DNA of 22,619 bases from positions 1-22,619 of the forward strand of contig NZ_JAQIVI010000297.1 in the NCBI RefSeq assembly GCF_028618695.1. Reading direction: 5' to 3'. The DNA comes from Natrinema soli (GTDB lineage Archaea; Halobacteriota; Halobacteria; Halobacteriales; Natrialbaceae). The first letter of the stretch is position 1. Each line of letters opens with the position of its first letter. The notes under the pieces were generated by a model. It was not told where the DNA came from and did not search any database. It saw only the letters and a program-made list of their open reading frames with translations. A program made the position numbers and the translations under genes. Below are positions 1-7,203 of this stretch, piece after piece.

Positions 1-3
1 TGA

Positions 4-1197
4 TCAGTCACCCGCCAGCGACTCTTGGCTGGCCGCGCAGTTGTTCGGGCCGAGCTCGAGTTCGAATGCTTCCTTGTCGTCGGCCTCCTGCTGCCCGAAG
101 TTCGTGAGGATGATATCCTCATAGTTGGCTGGACGGGGCGGCATGTCCGAGAGGATCAGCTCGACGAACTCGTCTTCGTCCATCGTTAGAGCGTCCATCT
201 CTTCTTCGAGTTGGCCGATCGGTGCCGTATAGGTGCCATCGTCGTCTCGATCGGCGGAGTCACTGAAGTGAGCCCCGCCGACGAGCGTGTCGTTAGGCAG
301 GGTCAGCACGCGCTCCTGAAGCGACTCGTAGAGTTGGCGTGCGGCGTCTTCTGCGCCCTCGTCGTCCTCCTCTAAGTCAGGGCGGGCAACACTCTCGACG
401 AACAGGCCGTCGCCAGTCGCAAGCAGCGAGTCGTCGATCAGGTACGAGGTCATCCCGGAGGTATGTCCGGGCGTGTAGACGGTTTCGATCGTGGCAGCAC
501 CGACTTCGAACTCGTCGCCGTCTGCTGCGAGAGTCATCTCGTCGGCGTAGGTGATACCGCGGTCGACTGCCGCCTCGGGGATGACGCCCTTGACGCCTTC
601 TGCGTCGAGAGTACGGACGCCCGAGATATGGTCCGCGTGAATGTGCGTATCGATCGCGTACTGCAGATCGGCGCCGAGGTCGTCCGCGTCCTCGAGGTAT
701 CGATCCGTGAACGCGCGCAGCGGGTCGATTACGGCCGCCTCGTCACCGTCAACGATGAGATAGCCGAGACAGCCGCTCGAGGGACGCTGGTACTGGTAGA
801 GCGTCCCCGCACCGTCGTAGCGCTCGACCTCGACGCGCTCGTAGATGCGCGCCCAGCCGTTCACCCCGTCCTCAAGGTGGTCGACGTCGTAGCCGCGCTC
901 TCTCAACTGTGCGGCGACGTACTCGCTCGAGCCTCCCTTCGCACAGAGAACCGTGATTTCGTGGTTATCGGGAATCTGTGCAAGGACATCGTCGTCAATT
1001 TCGTCGTCCAGGAACTCGAAGTACGGGATATTGATCGATTCAACTGTCTCTCCGTCGATCTTCCACTCGTTGTACTCCGATTCCATACGGGTATCGAGGA
1101 GCGTGACATCCTCGCCCGCGTCGATTCGCCCCTTCAATTCGTCTGGACTGACCGATTCGATCTCGACGTCCGGCATTGGAAGATCCATATCGTCCAT
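4..1197 (-). CDS. Rhodanese / MBL-fold fusion, persulfide dioxygenase-like
   Basis: The 397-residue protein has two domains. Residues about 10-125 are a rhodanese domain with the active-site loop CAKGGSS (Cys85). Residues about 130-370 are a metallo-beta-lactamase fold with THIHADH (His185, His187, Asp189, His190), TPGHTSG (His245), TGDGLF (Asp263) and GGAHF (His310), and a tail RPANYEDIILTNFG. This layout matches ETHE1-type persulfide dioxygenases and their rhodanese fusions, which oxidise glutathione or other low-molecular persulfides to sulfite and move sulfane sulfur. The haloarchaeal substrate is unknown. The protein is probably cytoplasmic, as no signal peptide is seen. It diverges from the TusA/DsrE genes on the other strand, supporting a shared role in sulfur transfer. 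A TATA-like CTTAAGT lies about 33 bases upstream of the ATG. The gene is complete, with its stop at the window edge. Family assignment is secure; the exact reaction is inferred. Confidence 0.93.
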   Translation of the reverse strand: MDDMDLPMPDVEIESVSPDELKGRIDAGEDVTLLDTRMESEYNEWKIDGETVESINIPYFEFLDDEIDDDVLAQIPDNHEITVLCAKGGSSEYVAAQLRERGYDVDHLEDGVNGWARIYERVEVERYDGAGTLYQYQRPSSGCLGYLIVDGDEAAVIDPLRAFTDRYLEDADDLGADLQYAIDTHIHADHISGVRTLDAEGVKGVIPEAAVDRGITYADEMTLAADGDEFEVGAATIETVYTPGHTSGMTSYLIDDSLLATGDGLFVESVARPDLEEDDEGAEDAARQLYESLQERVLTLPNDTLVGGAHFSDSADRDDDGTYTAPIGQLEEEMDALTMDEDEFVELILSDMPPRPANYEDIILTNFGQQEADDKEAFELELGPNNCAASQESLAGD

Positions 1198-1208
1198 GTT
1201 GTACAGTT
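1197..1208. promoter_or_regulatory. Imperfect palindrome at the MBL start
   Basis: TGTTGTACAGTT overlaps the start codon of the leftward rhodanese/MBL gene. It matches the perfect palindrome at 1362-1373 at 9 of 12 positions, so it may be a third copy of the same operator. This is a visual match only. Confidence 0.3.
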
Positions 1209-1297
1209 CCCAGTATCGGCTACTGGCACTTAAGGGTTTGTGTAGTATTTCCTATCACCTACAATATAGACCTGCCAAATGCAGCCTCATATTCCAT

Positions 1298-1307
1298 ATA
1301 CGCGTAT
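1298..1307. promoter_or_regulatory. Perfect 10-base palindrome in divergent promoter region
   Basis: ATACGCGTAT is a perfect palindrome in the middle of the intergenic region separating the rhodanese/MBL gene from tusA. It could be an operator; no regulator is encoded next to it. Confidence 0.25.
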
Positions 1308-1361
1308 GCAGGCAGTACTAACTAGGTATTTACCCTCCCCCGGAATCAGGGGGTGTTCGTG

Positions 1362-1373
1362 TATTGTACAATA
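1362..1373. promoter_or_regulatory. Perfect 12-base palindrome upstream of the TusA operon
   Basis: TATTGTACAATA is a perfect palindrome 68 bases upstream of the tusA ATG. A near copy (10 of 12) lies exactly 40 bases downstream at 1402-1413, about four helical turns away. That geometry is common for sites bound cooperatively by dimeric regulators. A TATA-like TTATATG at 1384-1390 lies between the copies. The bound regulator is unknown. Confidence 0.4.
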
Positions 1374-1401
1374 ACCAGAGGCCTTATATGGGAGCGCCCA
1401 A

Positions 1402-1413
1402 TATTGTATGATA
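1402..1413. promoter_or_regulatory. Second copy of the TATTGTACAATA-type site
   Basis: TATTGTATGATA differs from the site at 1362-1373 at two positions and ends 27 bases before the tusA start. Part of it (AATATT at 1400-1405) could itself serve as a weak TATA box, so this may be a promoter element rather than an operator. Confidence 0.35.
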
Positions 1414-1440
1414 GCTCCAATACGGAGCCAGAACGAAACT

Positions 1441-1686
1441 ATGAGTTCGGAATACCAGACCACGGAGACGCTAGACGTGAAAGGACAGTCGTGCCCGATG
1501 CCCATCGTGAAGACCAAGCAATCGATCGACGATCTCGAGGCCGGCGACGTCCTCGAGGTCGTCGCGACTGACTCGGGCAGCATGAGCGACATTCAGGGGT
1601 GGGCCGACGGCACCGACGGCGTCGAACTCCTCGAGCAGGTCGAGGAGGACGATTTGTACACCCACTACGTGAAGAAGACGGAATAA
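1441..1686 (+). CDS. tusA: TusA-family sulfurtransferase
   Basis: This 81-residue protein has the TusA/SirA fold signature: a short first strand (TLDVKGQSCPMPIVKTKQ) with the CPMP motif and the sulfur-carrying Cys18, followed by GDVLEVVATDSG and a C-terminal strand. TusA proteins carry sulfane sulfur as a cysteine persulfide between donors such as rhodanese and acceptors such as DsrE proteins. I chose the ATG that begins MSSEYQ; an ATG 33 bases upstream would add an unconserved, non-acidic extension. The TAA stop overlaps the next ATG by one base (TAATG), so it is translationally coupled to the DsrE-like gene. The length is typical. Family certainty is high; the donor and acceptor are inferred from the neighbours. 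Confidence 0.93.
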   Translation: MSSEYQTTETLDVKGQSCPMPIVKTKQSIDDLEAGDVLEVVATDSGSMSDIQGWADGTDGVELLEQVEEDDLYTHYVKKTE

Positions 1687-2300
1687 TGAGCACGGACAAT
1701 CAAACGACACCGATCGAAGACGGCGAGGCGGCCGCCGAATCCGAATCCAACGCCGAGATCGACGCCGCCGAGTTGCAGGCCCTACGCGAGCGCGTCGAGG
1801 AGTTAGAGGAGTCGCTCGCAGAGGCGGACCTGGACGACGACCAGAAGAAGATGACCATCGTGGCGACGCAGGGCAGCTTCGACATGGCGTATCCGCCGCT
1901 GATCCTCGCGAGCACCGCGGCCGCGTTCGGCTGGGAGGTCGTCGTCTTCCACACGTTCTGGGGTCTCGACATCCTCCACGAGGAGAAGTCGAAGGATCTC
2001 AAATTGAGTGCCGTCGGCAATCCCAACATGCCCGTCCCGAACGCCGTCGCCGCGCTCCCCGGCATGGATACGATGGCCACGAAGATGATGCAGAAGAAGA
2101 TCGACGACAACGGCACCGCTACCATCGAGGAACTGATCGACCTCTCGCTCGAGAGCGGCGTCGATCTGCAGGCGTGCCAGATGACGATCGAACTGATGGA
2201 CTATGACGAGGACGACTTCTACGACGGCGTCACCACCGGCGTCGGTGCGGCCACCGCGCTGCAACACATGGCTGAATCCGACATCCAACTCCTCGTCTGA
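1686..2300 (+). CDS. DsrE/DsrF-like sulfur-carrier family protein
   Basis: The 204-residue protein starts with a very acidic, probably flexible and coiled-coil segment (about residues 1-50). A DsrE-fold domain follows, with KKMTIVATQGSFDMAYPPL (about 54-72), a hydrophobic WEVVVFHTFWGL strand and LQACQMTIELM carrying the conserved Cys164, the likely persulfide site. Such DsrE/F/H-like or DUF1641-neighbour proteins often sit beside TusA and rhodanese genes and are thought to accept sulfur from them. It is coupled to tusA by a one-base overlap and followed after 3 bases by the HalOD1 gene, so the three probably form one transcript. The abundance of Met (NMPVP, DTMATKMMQKK) is usual for this family. 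A cytoplasmic location is likely. The name is secure at family level; its partner is inferred. Confidence 0.9.
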   Translation: MSTDNQTTPIEDGEAAAESESNAEIDAAELQALRERVEELEESLAEADLDDDQKKMTIVATQGSFDMAYPPLILASTAAAFGWEVVVFHTFWGLDILHEEKSKDLKLSAVGNPNMPVPNAVAALPGMDTMATKMMQKKIDDNGTATIEELIDLSLESGVDLQACQMTIELMDYDEDDFYDGVTTGVGAATALQHMAESDIQLLV

Positions 2301-2303
2301 GCG

Positions 2304-2549
2304 ATGACCGACGCTGAGTCCACGCGCTCAAAGCCGAGCCTACACGTCCTTGAAGCGATTGCCGACGCGGAAGATACCTCCCCGATTACCCTCGAGCCAC
2401 CGCTCAACGACGTTGTGGATCCTGCTGCGCTGGACCGATTGTTTGAACCGACCGCTGCTGACGACTCGGTCCGAGGCGGACACGTTTCGTTCCGGTACCG
2501 AGGGTATGACGTAACAATCTCTTCGGATGGGGCCGTCAAACTGTCGTAA
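2304..2549 (+). CDS. HalOD1 output domain protein
   Basis: This 81-residue acidic protein matches the haloarchaeal HalOD1 output domain. It has a SLHVLEAIADAEDTSPITLEP helix-and-loop, then PPLNDVVDPAALDRLFEP, then a beta pair FRYRGYDVTISSDGAVKL. HalOD1 is found alone or at the end of haloarchaeal signalling proteins and its biochemical role is not established; it is presumed to act in regulation. The ATG lies 3 bases after the DsrE-like stop, so it is very likely co-transcribed with the sulfur genes. That suggests, but does not prove, a regulatory role in sulfane-sulfur handling. The length is normal for a stand-alone HalOD1. Confidence 0.85.
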   Translation: MTDAESTRSKPSLHVLEAIADAEDTSPITLEPPLNDVVDPAALDRLFEPTAADDSVRGGHVSFRYRGYDVTISSDGAVKLS

Positions 2550-2846
2550 GAAGAGTTTGGGATTCGCTTCCACGACCCTCGGCTATTGTCATTTTCATGT
2601 ACTACTACACCCTTCGGTTGAATCACGCGACGCAGAAGGTCTGGAATAGATTAGTTACTGAGCAACTCGTACTCTACTTGCTGTCAGTTTCTCTTCTGGC
2701 TTAGGGGAAACAAAGCCACGCATCAAAATCATCCTCCGAGGTTGTGCAGTCCCAGAGGTTGAGCGTTTGGAGTGCTACAAACCACTAGCTAAACTACACA
2801 TTCTCGGTCACCACTCGAACACGACGCCCACGCCGATCACAGGGAG
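2550..2846. other. Intergenic stretch, nothing recognised
   Basis: This 297-base gap lies between the converging HalOD1 and small unknown gene. It holds no convincing open frame, repeat or RNA. It is richer in A and T than its flanks. Confidence 0.5.
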
Positions 2847-3176
2847 CTATGCTGTGAGCGCGGGCCCCGGGGTCCAGGTGTTGCCGTCGAGGGCAACGAG
2901 GTCGTAGCGGGAAAGGATCTGGAGGGCGTCGACGACCGCCTCGGCGTCATAGGCGTGATGCATCTCCGGCGGCAGATGGTCGACGATGACACTCCGGGTG
3001 CCACCGTCGAGCCGCTGCACGGTCTCTAACAGGCGCGAGAAATCAGCTAGAACTAGGCCAAGCGACTCCTGTTCGTCCGTCGGCATCCGCAACTTCTCGA
3101 CAACAGCGTCATATTCACCCGTAAGCTCCACCGTGATGCCGACACTTCCATTAAATTCGTCGTGGGTTTCGCCCAT
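2847..3176 (-). CDS. Small protein of unknown function, possible winged helix
   Basis: The protein is about 109 residues if started at MGETHDEF and 131 if started at the ATG at 3242. I prefer the shorter form because the extra 22 residues are Arg/Asn-rich and unlike the acidic remainder. A TATAAAG box at 3258-3264 would also place the transcript start just inside the upstream ATG. I do not recognise the family. The N-terminal half alternates strand and helix (SVGITVELTGEYDAVVEKL). The C-terminal part (LPPEMHHAYDAEAVVDAL, then RYDLVALDGNTWTPGP) resembles the last helix and wing of haloarchaeal winged-helix proteins, so a DNA-binding or protein-binding role is possible. No neighbour helps. Confidence is in the coding call, not in function. 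Confidence 0.6.
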   Translation of the reverse strand: MGETHDEFNGSVGITVELTGEYDAVVEKLRMPTDEQESLGLVLADFSRLLETVQRLDGGTRSVIVDHLPPEMHHAYDAEAVVDALQILSRYDLVALDGNTWTPGPALTA

Positions 3177-3257
3177 ATCTCGATAGGTAGCATTCGAACG
3201 TACAAATGTGTTCCTAAAACGCCTAATACGTGAGTTGAACATGGGTCTTCACCGCTC

Positions 3258-3264
3258 TTTATAC
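3258..3264 (-). promoter_or_regulatory. TATA box of the small unknown gene
   Basis: On the minus strand CTGTATAAAGAGC lies about 20 bases before the ATG at 3242 and about 85 before the ATG at 3176. Archaeal transcription begins about 25-27 bases after the TATA centre, which falls near 3235. This favours a short leader and the inner start codon. Confidence 0.45.
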
Positions 3265-3338
3265 AGCCGAAGGCAGCGGTAGGAGGGACGTCGTGCTGGA
3301 CGGACAGTGCCTGAGAGTGACCGACAACTCCTATGACA

Positions 3339-3467
3339 TCACGTATCGGTGTCGTCGAGCACGGTGGCGTCCGTGGGCAGGGGTGCCACAATCTAGGTCT
3401 CGCCGACGTCACTACCGGTGGCGACCACGTCAGTCCTCCAGTCGGCGGCGATTGCCGCCAACGGTTC
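3339..3467 (-). pseudogene. Possible remnant of an acidic protein
   Basis: On the minus strand one frame reads EPLAAIAADWRTDVVATGSD, then VGET, a stop, then IVAPLPTDATVLDDTDT and another stop. The residue mix (Asp-rich, Ala/Val-rich, no runs of Arg or Ser) is that of a real haloarchaeal protein interrupted by a stop codon. I could not assign a family. It could still be chance. Confidence 0.25.
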
Positions 3468-3947
3468 ACTAGTATGCAGCTGATTCGTGGACGACCAGGA
3501 TGAGGCACTCGGCCGACGACCACATAGCGCCCCACTCCCGTTCGGTTTCGCTGCAGTTGGCGGCGTGGCCCCTAGACGTTGCCGTGGCGCAACTCCCGTC
3601 GAGTCGTGTAACTACCGTGCCCCACGGGGGAGAGCGTCGAGACCAGCACCGCATTGGTCAGGCCGGCGAGTCCCCGAATCACCCTAGACGCCGCGTAGAC
3701 ATGGTGGCTCTGTCGTATCGTGGTTTGTGGCGCGAACGTGGTGGAGGCTCGACCCGGTCCTTTCCAATCATACGGATGGTAAAGAGTCCGTAGCGATATG
3801 TCGACCCGGAGTCGGACTGCGCTGTCTAGCCGGTCACGCAGGCCTCGGAACTGATCACCCCTACACTCACCGCTGAAAGACTAGCCCCCTGCTGTCAGAC
3901 GCCGGTCATTATATTGTACTCCTCGACGTGAACGACCCGCCGCGAGG

Positions 3948-5894
3948 TTAGGCGGTCAGTGCGTTGGCCGTGAGCCGCTCGTAGTCGGCGGACAGCCCCT
4001 CGGCGTCCTCGGGCAGGAGTGCGACCACGAGATGGGGAACGTAGTCAGCGAAGTAGTCCACGAGTGCGGCAATCCGATTCGAGTCGATCGCCTCGAGGGA
4101 GTCCAACAGCATGAACGGAACCTCCTCGTAGGCTTCGTGGGCGAGGTAGCCAGCGAGGGTCACCACCAGGCCGACGACCTCGCGCTCGCTTTCGCTCAGG
4201 TGTGCGACAACATCCTCATAGACAGTTCCTGTCTCGTCTTGGCGCACCAAGTTGAGGTCGAACACCGTCTCCGGCGGCCCTCGACCGCCGTCGTTGGTTT
4301 TTCGCTCGATCCAGACGCGGGCTATGTTCTTGAAGCCGAGTACGTCCAGAATCTCGTCCATATGGTCGTTGAACTGCTCGACCGCCTCCGCTTCAAGATC
4401 GGCGATACGCGTCCGCTCACGTTCGAGTTCCGTCGACAGCTCGTCAAGTTGGGCCTCCAGGTCGTCCGGAGATGGGAGGGCTTCGATCTCGGCGATCTCC
4501 TCGTCCACCTCGTCGCGTTCCTGTGTGAGTTGGCCGCGCTCGTACTGCAGTTCACTCAACTGTTCGTACGTCTCAAGCAGGTCGCTCTCCCGGAGGGCCT
4601 CGGTTTCGGCTACCTCGGCTTCCAGCTCGTGTATCTCCTCGCGGAGTTCGGCGGCCTTGGATTCGAGGTCGTCGAGCCGCTGCTCGCGCTGGTCGATTTT
4701 CTCCTCGGTTCGCTCGATCTTCCGGTCAAGTTCCTCTCGGCGGCGCTGCTGTTGTTCCAGTGTTTGGCGGTCGTCCTTGAGTGCCTCGATACGCTCGGTG
4801 AGGTCAGCTCGCTCGGCTTGTTTGTCCTCGATAACGGCTCGCAAGTCATCGAGTCGGTCCGCGATAGTACCTTGTTCGACGCGACTGCCGCACGTCCAGC
4901 AGACCACGTTCTGGGTCTCGTCCGGGGCAAGCGCCGCCGTCACGGCCTCATCGTCGGGGTCGATCCCCGGGAGGTCGTGGCCGTCCTCCGCGAGGAGGTC
5001 ATCGTTGAACTCGACGATGGTTCGGAGGCTGCTGATGGTCGTCTCGAGGTGGCGCTTCTGGTCCCGGAGGGATTCCAGTTCGGTCTCGAGATCCGTTCGA
5101 TCATCGGTGGAGTCGTCAGGAACCGCGTCCCGATCGGCGCGGGCCGTTTCGAGCTCGTCTTGTAATGCGTCACGTTCGGATTCGACCAGTTCGATGTCGT
5201 CCTCGGTGCGCTGCAATTCTTGACGCCGGGCATCGAGGTCGTCGACGAGGGCCTCGGCGTCTTCGGCCGCCTCGGCGTCGGCTTCGAAGGCCGCCACCTC
5301 GTCGCGCAGGGTATTGAGTTCCTCGTCGATAGAAGCGATCTCTTCTTGGAGGGTGTGGCGGCGTTCTTCGAGCTGGGGAAGCGTGTCGCGACGCTGTTCG
5401 ACGCGGTCTCGTTCGGCTTCGAGTTCCTGTTTTTCCTGGCGGAGGTCGCGGATCCGTTGTTCGATCGCTTCGGTATCGACGGGGCGCATGATGATGTCGT
5501 GGAGGTCGTCACCCCGTTCGACGGCGCGCCGCGCTGGGTTGTCTTCGAGCAGGGTGACGAAGGAATCGACCAGCGTTTCGGCGTCCGTGTAGGGTGTGCC
5601 ATCACGCTCGATTCCTGCCCCTGTCCGTGTAACGGTGCGGGTGAACTCGTCGTTGCTGAGTGTCAGCGTGACGTGCCCCTCGTCCGCGCCGCTTTTCAGG
5701 GTGGGGGCCGTGCCACCGAGTGCTCCGTTGAGGGCCCGTAACAGCGAGGTGCGATTGGTTGCGTTGCGACCGGTGAGGAGCGTGACGCCGGGCGAAAACT
5801 CGACGGTTGTCTCGTCGATGCCGCCGAGGTTCGTAATGGAGAGCGTGGCGTGACTGGTATCCGTATCAGTCGTGGGTTCGGACTGTTGAGCCAT
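3948..5894 (-). CDS. Archaea-specific SMC-related protein (Sph-like ATPase)
   Basis: The 648-residue protein has SMC/Rad50 architecture. It has an N-terminal ABC half (about 15-140), a first long coiled coil (about 140-300), a hinge or hook with CWTC (Cys332, Cys335), a second coiled coil (about 345-540) and a C-terminal ABC half. The Walker A region is TGRNATNRTSLL (41-52), lacking the usual GxGK lysine (Arg48 there). LSESE (566-570) is the ABC signature, and PFMLLDSLEAID (593-604) takes the Walker B place with Asp-Ser instead of Asp-Glu. This is the pattern of haloarchaeal archaea-specific SMC-related proteins, once called Sph. The start chosen, MAQQSEP, avoids an unconserved extension into the upstream gene. 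It follows rdfA after 94 bases on the same strand; the Haloferax volcanii rdfA/sph3 pair is linked to cell shape. A DNA- or complex-scaffolding role is inferred. Confidence 0.88.
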   Translation of the reverse strand: MAQQSEPTTDTDTSHATLSITNLGGIDETTVEFSPGVTLLTGRNATNRTSLLRALNGALGGTAPTLKSGADEGHVTLTLSNDEFTRTVTRTGAGIERDGTPYTDAETLVDSFVTLLEDNPARRAVERGDDLHDIIMRPVDTEAIEQRIRDLRQEKQELEAERDRVEQRRDTLPQLEERRHTLQEEIASIDEELNTLRDEVAAFEADAEAAEDAEALVDDLDARRQELQRTEDDIELVESERDALQDELETARADRDAVPDDSTDDRTDLETELESLRDQKRHLETTISSLRTIVEFNDDLLAEDGHDLPGIDPDDEAVTAALAPDETQNVVCWTCGSRVEQGTIADRLDDLRAVIEDKQAERADLTERIEALKDDRQTLEQQQRRREELDRKIERTEEKIDQREQRLDDLESKAAELREEIHELEAEVAETEALRESDLLETYEQLSELQYERGQLTQERDEVDEEIAEIEALPSPDDLEAQLDELSTELERERTRIADLEAEAVEQFNDHMDEILDVLGFKNIARVWIERKTNDGGRGPPETVFDLNLVRQDETGTVYEDVVAHLSESEREVVGLVVTLAGYLAHEAYEEVPFMLLDSLEAIDSNRIAALVDYFADYVPHLVVALLPEDAEGLSADYERLTANALTA

Positions 5895-5988
5895 TATGGG
5901 GATAGTTGAGCGCATGACTGATAATCTTCTTGCTTTCCCTATTGGTGCTGGACCGTATGCTGTGTGGTACCCCCACCTCGATGGGTGC

Positions 5989-6648
5989 TTAGTCGGTCGG
6001 GCCGTCAGACTGGTCAGCGGCCGTGCACGCACACTCACGGCGGGAGAGCAGTTGATGTGGCCGATAGGTGGTCCCACAATTGGTACACGTTATCTGGATC
6101 ATCACCGTGACATCGAGTGGGCCAGTTTCCAGTACGTTCGCATTTCGGAGTCGGGTGACCGTCTGGTCGACAATGTTCGCACATTGCGTGCGAGCCCACT
6201 CGATTGTATCACGTGCTTCGTCGGCGGTAATCGTGGAGGTCCGCTGGGTCTCTATATCCAGACACTCACGCAGATGGGTGCGGACTGTCGGGTGGGTGAC
6301 CCAGTCGGCTTCGACGGCCTCTATGTCCACGCCACGCTGGGCAAGGCGGGTTTGCACTCGGGCTGTCCGTTCGGCAGGCGTGTCATCACTGGCGAGTGCC
6401 TCGTAGAGTGTTGTAAGGGCGTCTTCATCACTGACGGCGCCGTAGAGGGCGTCGGTGACGTCTACGTCGTCGGCAGTGAGGGTAGCGGCGAGAACGCGCT
6501 GATTGACGTAGTCTGCGAGATCGCGAAGACTCGTCTGCTCTTCCAAGCGCCGGGCTCGAAATTCGGTATTGAGGTCATCGAGATTGTACTGTTCGATGTT
6601 CCGCCCTACTTTACACGAACAGGGGGGTACCTCTTCGTCGTGGTTCAT
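5989..6648 (-). CDS. rdfA: Rod-determining factor RdfA-like protein
   Basis: The 219-residue protein begins with CSCKVGRNIEQYNLDDLN and SLRDLADYVNQRVL, the signature of the RdfA family. The family is named from work on Haloferax volcanii cell shape, where its loss prevents rod formation. The middle is helical. The C-terminus has ITCTNCGTTY and RRECACT (Cys188, Cys191, Cys206, Cys208), probably a zinc ribbon. I start at MNHDEEV because a GGAGG lies 11 bases upstream on the minus strand (6660-6664); in-frame ATGs at 6687 and 6723 would add poorly acidic residues. The SMC-related gene follows on the same strand, matching the known rdfA/sph3 neighbourhood, so they likely work together. The family call is strong; a true role in shape here is inferred, as haloarchaea carry several paralogues. 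Confidence 0.85.
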   Translation of the reverse strand: MNHDEEVPPCSCKVGRNIEQYNLDDLNTEFRARRLEEQTSLRDLADYVNQRVLAATLTADDVDVTDALYGAVSDEDALTTLYEALASDDTPAERTARVQTRLAQRGVDIEAVEADWVTHPTVRTHLRECLDIETQRTSTITADEARDTIEWARTQCANIVDQTVTRLRNANVLETGPLDVTVMIQITCTNCGTTYRPHQLLSRRECACTAADQSDGPTD

Positions 6649-6659
6649 ACAGTACGTTT

Positions 6660-6664
6660 CCTCC
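6660..6664 (-). promoter_or_regulatory. Shine-Dalgarno-like site of rdfA
   Basis: GGAGG followed by 11 bases before the ATG at 6648. It supports this start over the upstream in-frame ATGs. Confidence 0.45.
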
Positions 6665-6920
6665 GTGCTCTGTGATTCGAATGGCATACTATCATGGGGC
6701 GATATTCGGTTAGTAGTCTGCATTCGTTCCGGGCAGGTATACGTCTGCCTTTCCAACCGTACTGTTGGTAAAGGTTATGGATCCAAGTGCCGTCAGTGAC
6801 GAGCGATCACGGAGTAAGCAAAATTGAGAACAGGCTCGCTACGTGCGCCGATGTCAATCCATGCCGCTTGACTATCGAAGTGTGGCGACCGAGCTCCCCG
6901 TAAACAGGCCGTATTCAACG

Positions 6921-6935
6921 TCCGAACAATCCGGA
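6921..6935. promoter_or_regulatory. TCCGGA-type site, copy 1
   Basis: TCCGAACAATCCGGA matches the perfect copy at 7186-7200 at 13 of 15 positions. It is 315 bases upstream of the IclR start and about 270 bases upstream of the rdfA start on the other side. Confidence 0.4.
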
Positions 6936-6997
6936 TGAAATGAGCCGTTTGTTACCGTGCGTCAAATACGGCACTTCTGCTATCTCGGCAGATATCG

Positions 6998-7010
6998 TCC
7001 GATATCCGGT
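6998..7010. promoter_or_regulatory. TCCGGA-type site, partial copy
   Basis: TCCGATATCCGGT contains two head-to-tail TCCG half-sites with shorter spacing than the other copies. It is the weakest member of the group. Confidence 0.25.
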
Positions 7011-7052
7011 TGTATAGGGGAGGCCGTGTGTGATTAAGCGGGGGTCCAACTT

Positions 7053-7067
7053 TCCGGAGTATACGGA
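7053..7067. promoter_or_regulatory. TCCGGA-type site, copy 2
   Basis: TCCGGAGTATACGGA matches the perfect copy at 12 of 15 positions. It lies 132 bases after copy 1 and 133 before copy 3. Confidence 0.4.
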
Positions 7068-7185
7068 TACATTCTGCGGCTTTATTTCGGTGGTCAGTGT
7101 TGTATTCAGACGGATGGTAACGGTATACCCGGGCAATTCGGAGTTGTGGATATATCGGGGATACTGGGTGATGAACGCAGGTACG

Positions 7186-7203
7186 TCCGGATAATCCGGA
7201 TAA
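7186..7203. promoter_or_regulatory. Perfect TCCGGAT-A-ATCCGGA palindrome at the IclR promoter
   Basis: Bases 7186-7200 form a perfect inverted repeat with 7-base arms and one central base. The stretch 7186-7203 is also a tandem direct repeat of TCCGGATAA. It abuts the TATA-like TAATTAAGTA (7201-7210) about 29 bases before the IclR ATG, so a bound protein would overlap promoter recognition. Autoregulation by the IclR protein is the simplest reading. Confidence 0.55.

Larger units (their letters stand above)
3243..3947. other. Gene-poor, probably decayed region
   Basis: About 700 bases without an intact gene. Only short frames rich in Arg, Ser and Pro are open, which is what out-of-frame GC-rich DNA gives. 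The one stretch with haloarchaeal protein character is listed separately at 3339-3467. No transposase homology was recognised. Confidence 0.5.

Noticed and set aside
463..1233. Long plus-strand open frame opposite the rhodanese/MBL gene
   Set aside because: It is the mirror of a clear gene with full catalytic motifs; its translation has no family pattern.
4032..5165. Long plus-strand open frames opposite the SMC-related gene
   Set aside because: They arise from the repetitive GAG/CTC-rich coiled-coil codons of the real gene on the other strand.
5896..6675. 259-codon plus-strand frame over rdfA
   Set aside because: The minus-strand frame has the RdfA signature and cysteine motifs; this frame is its shadow.
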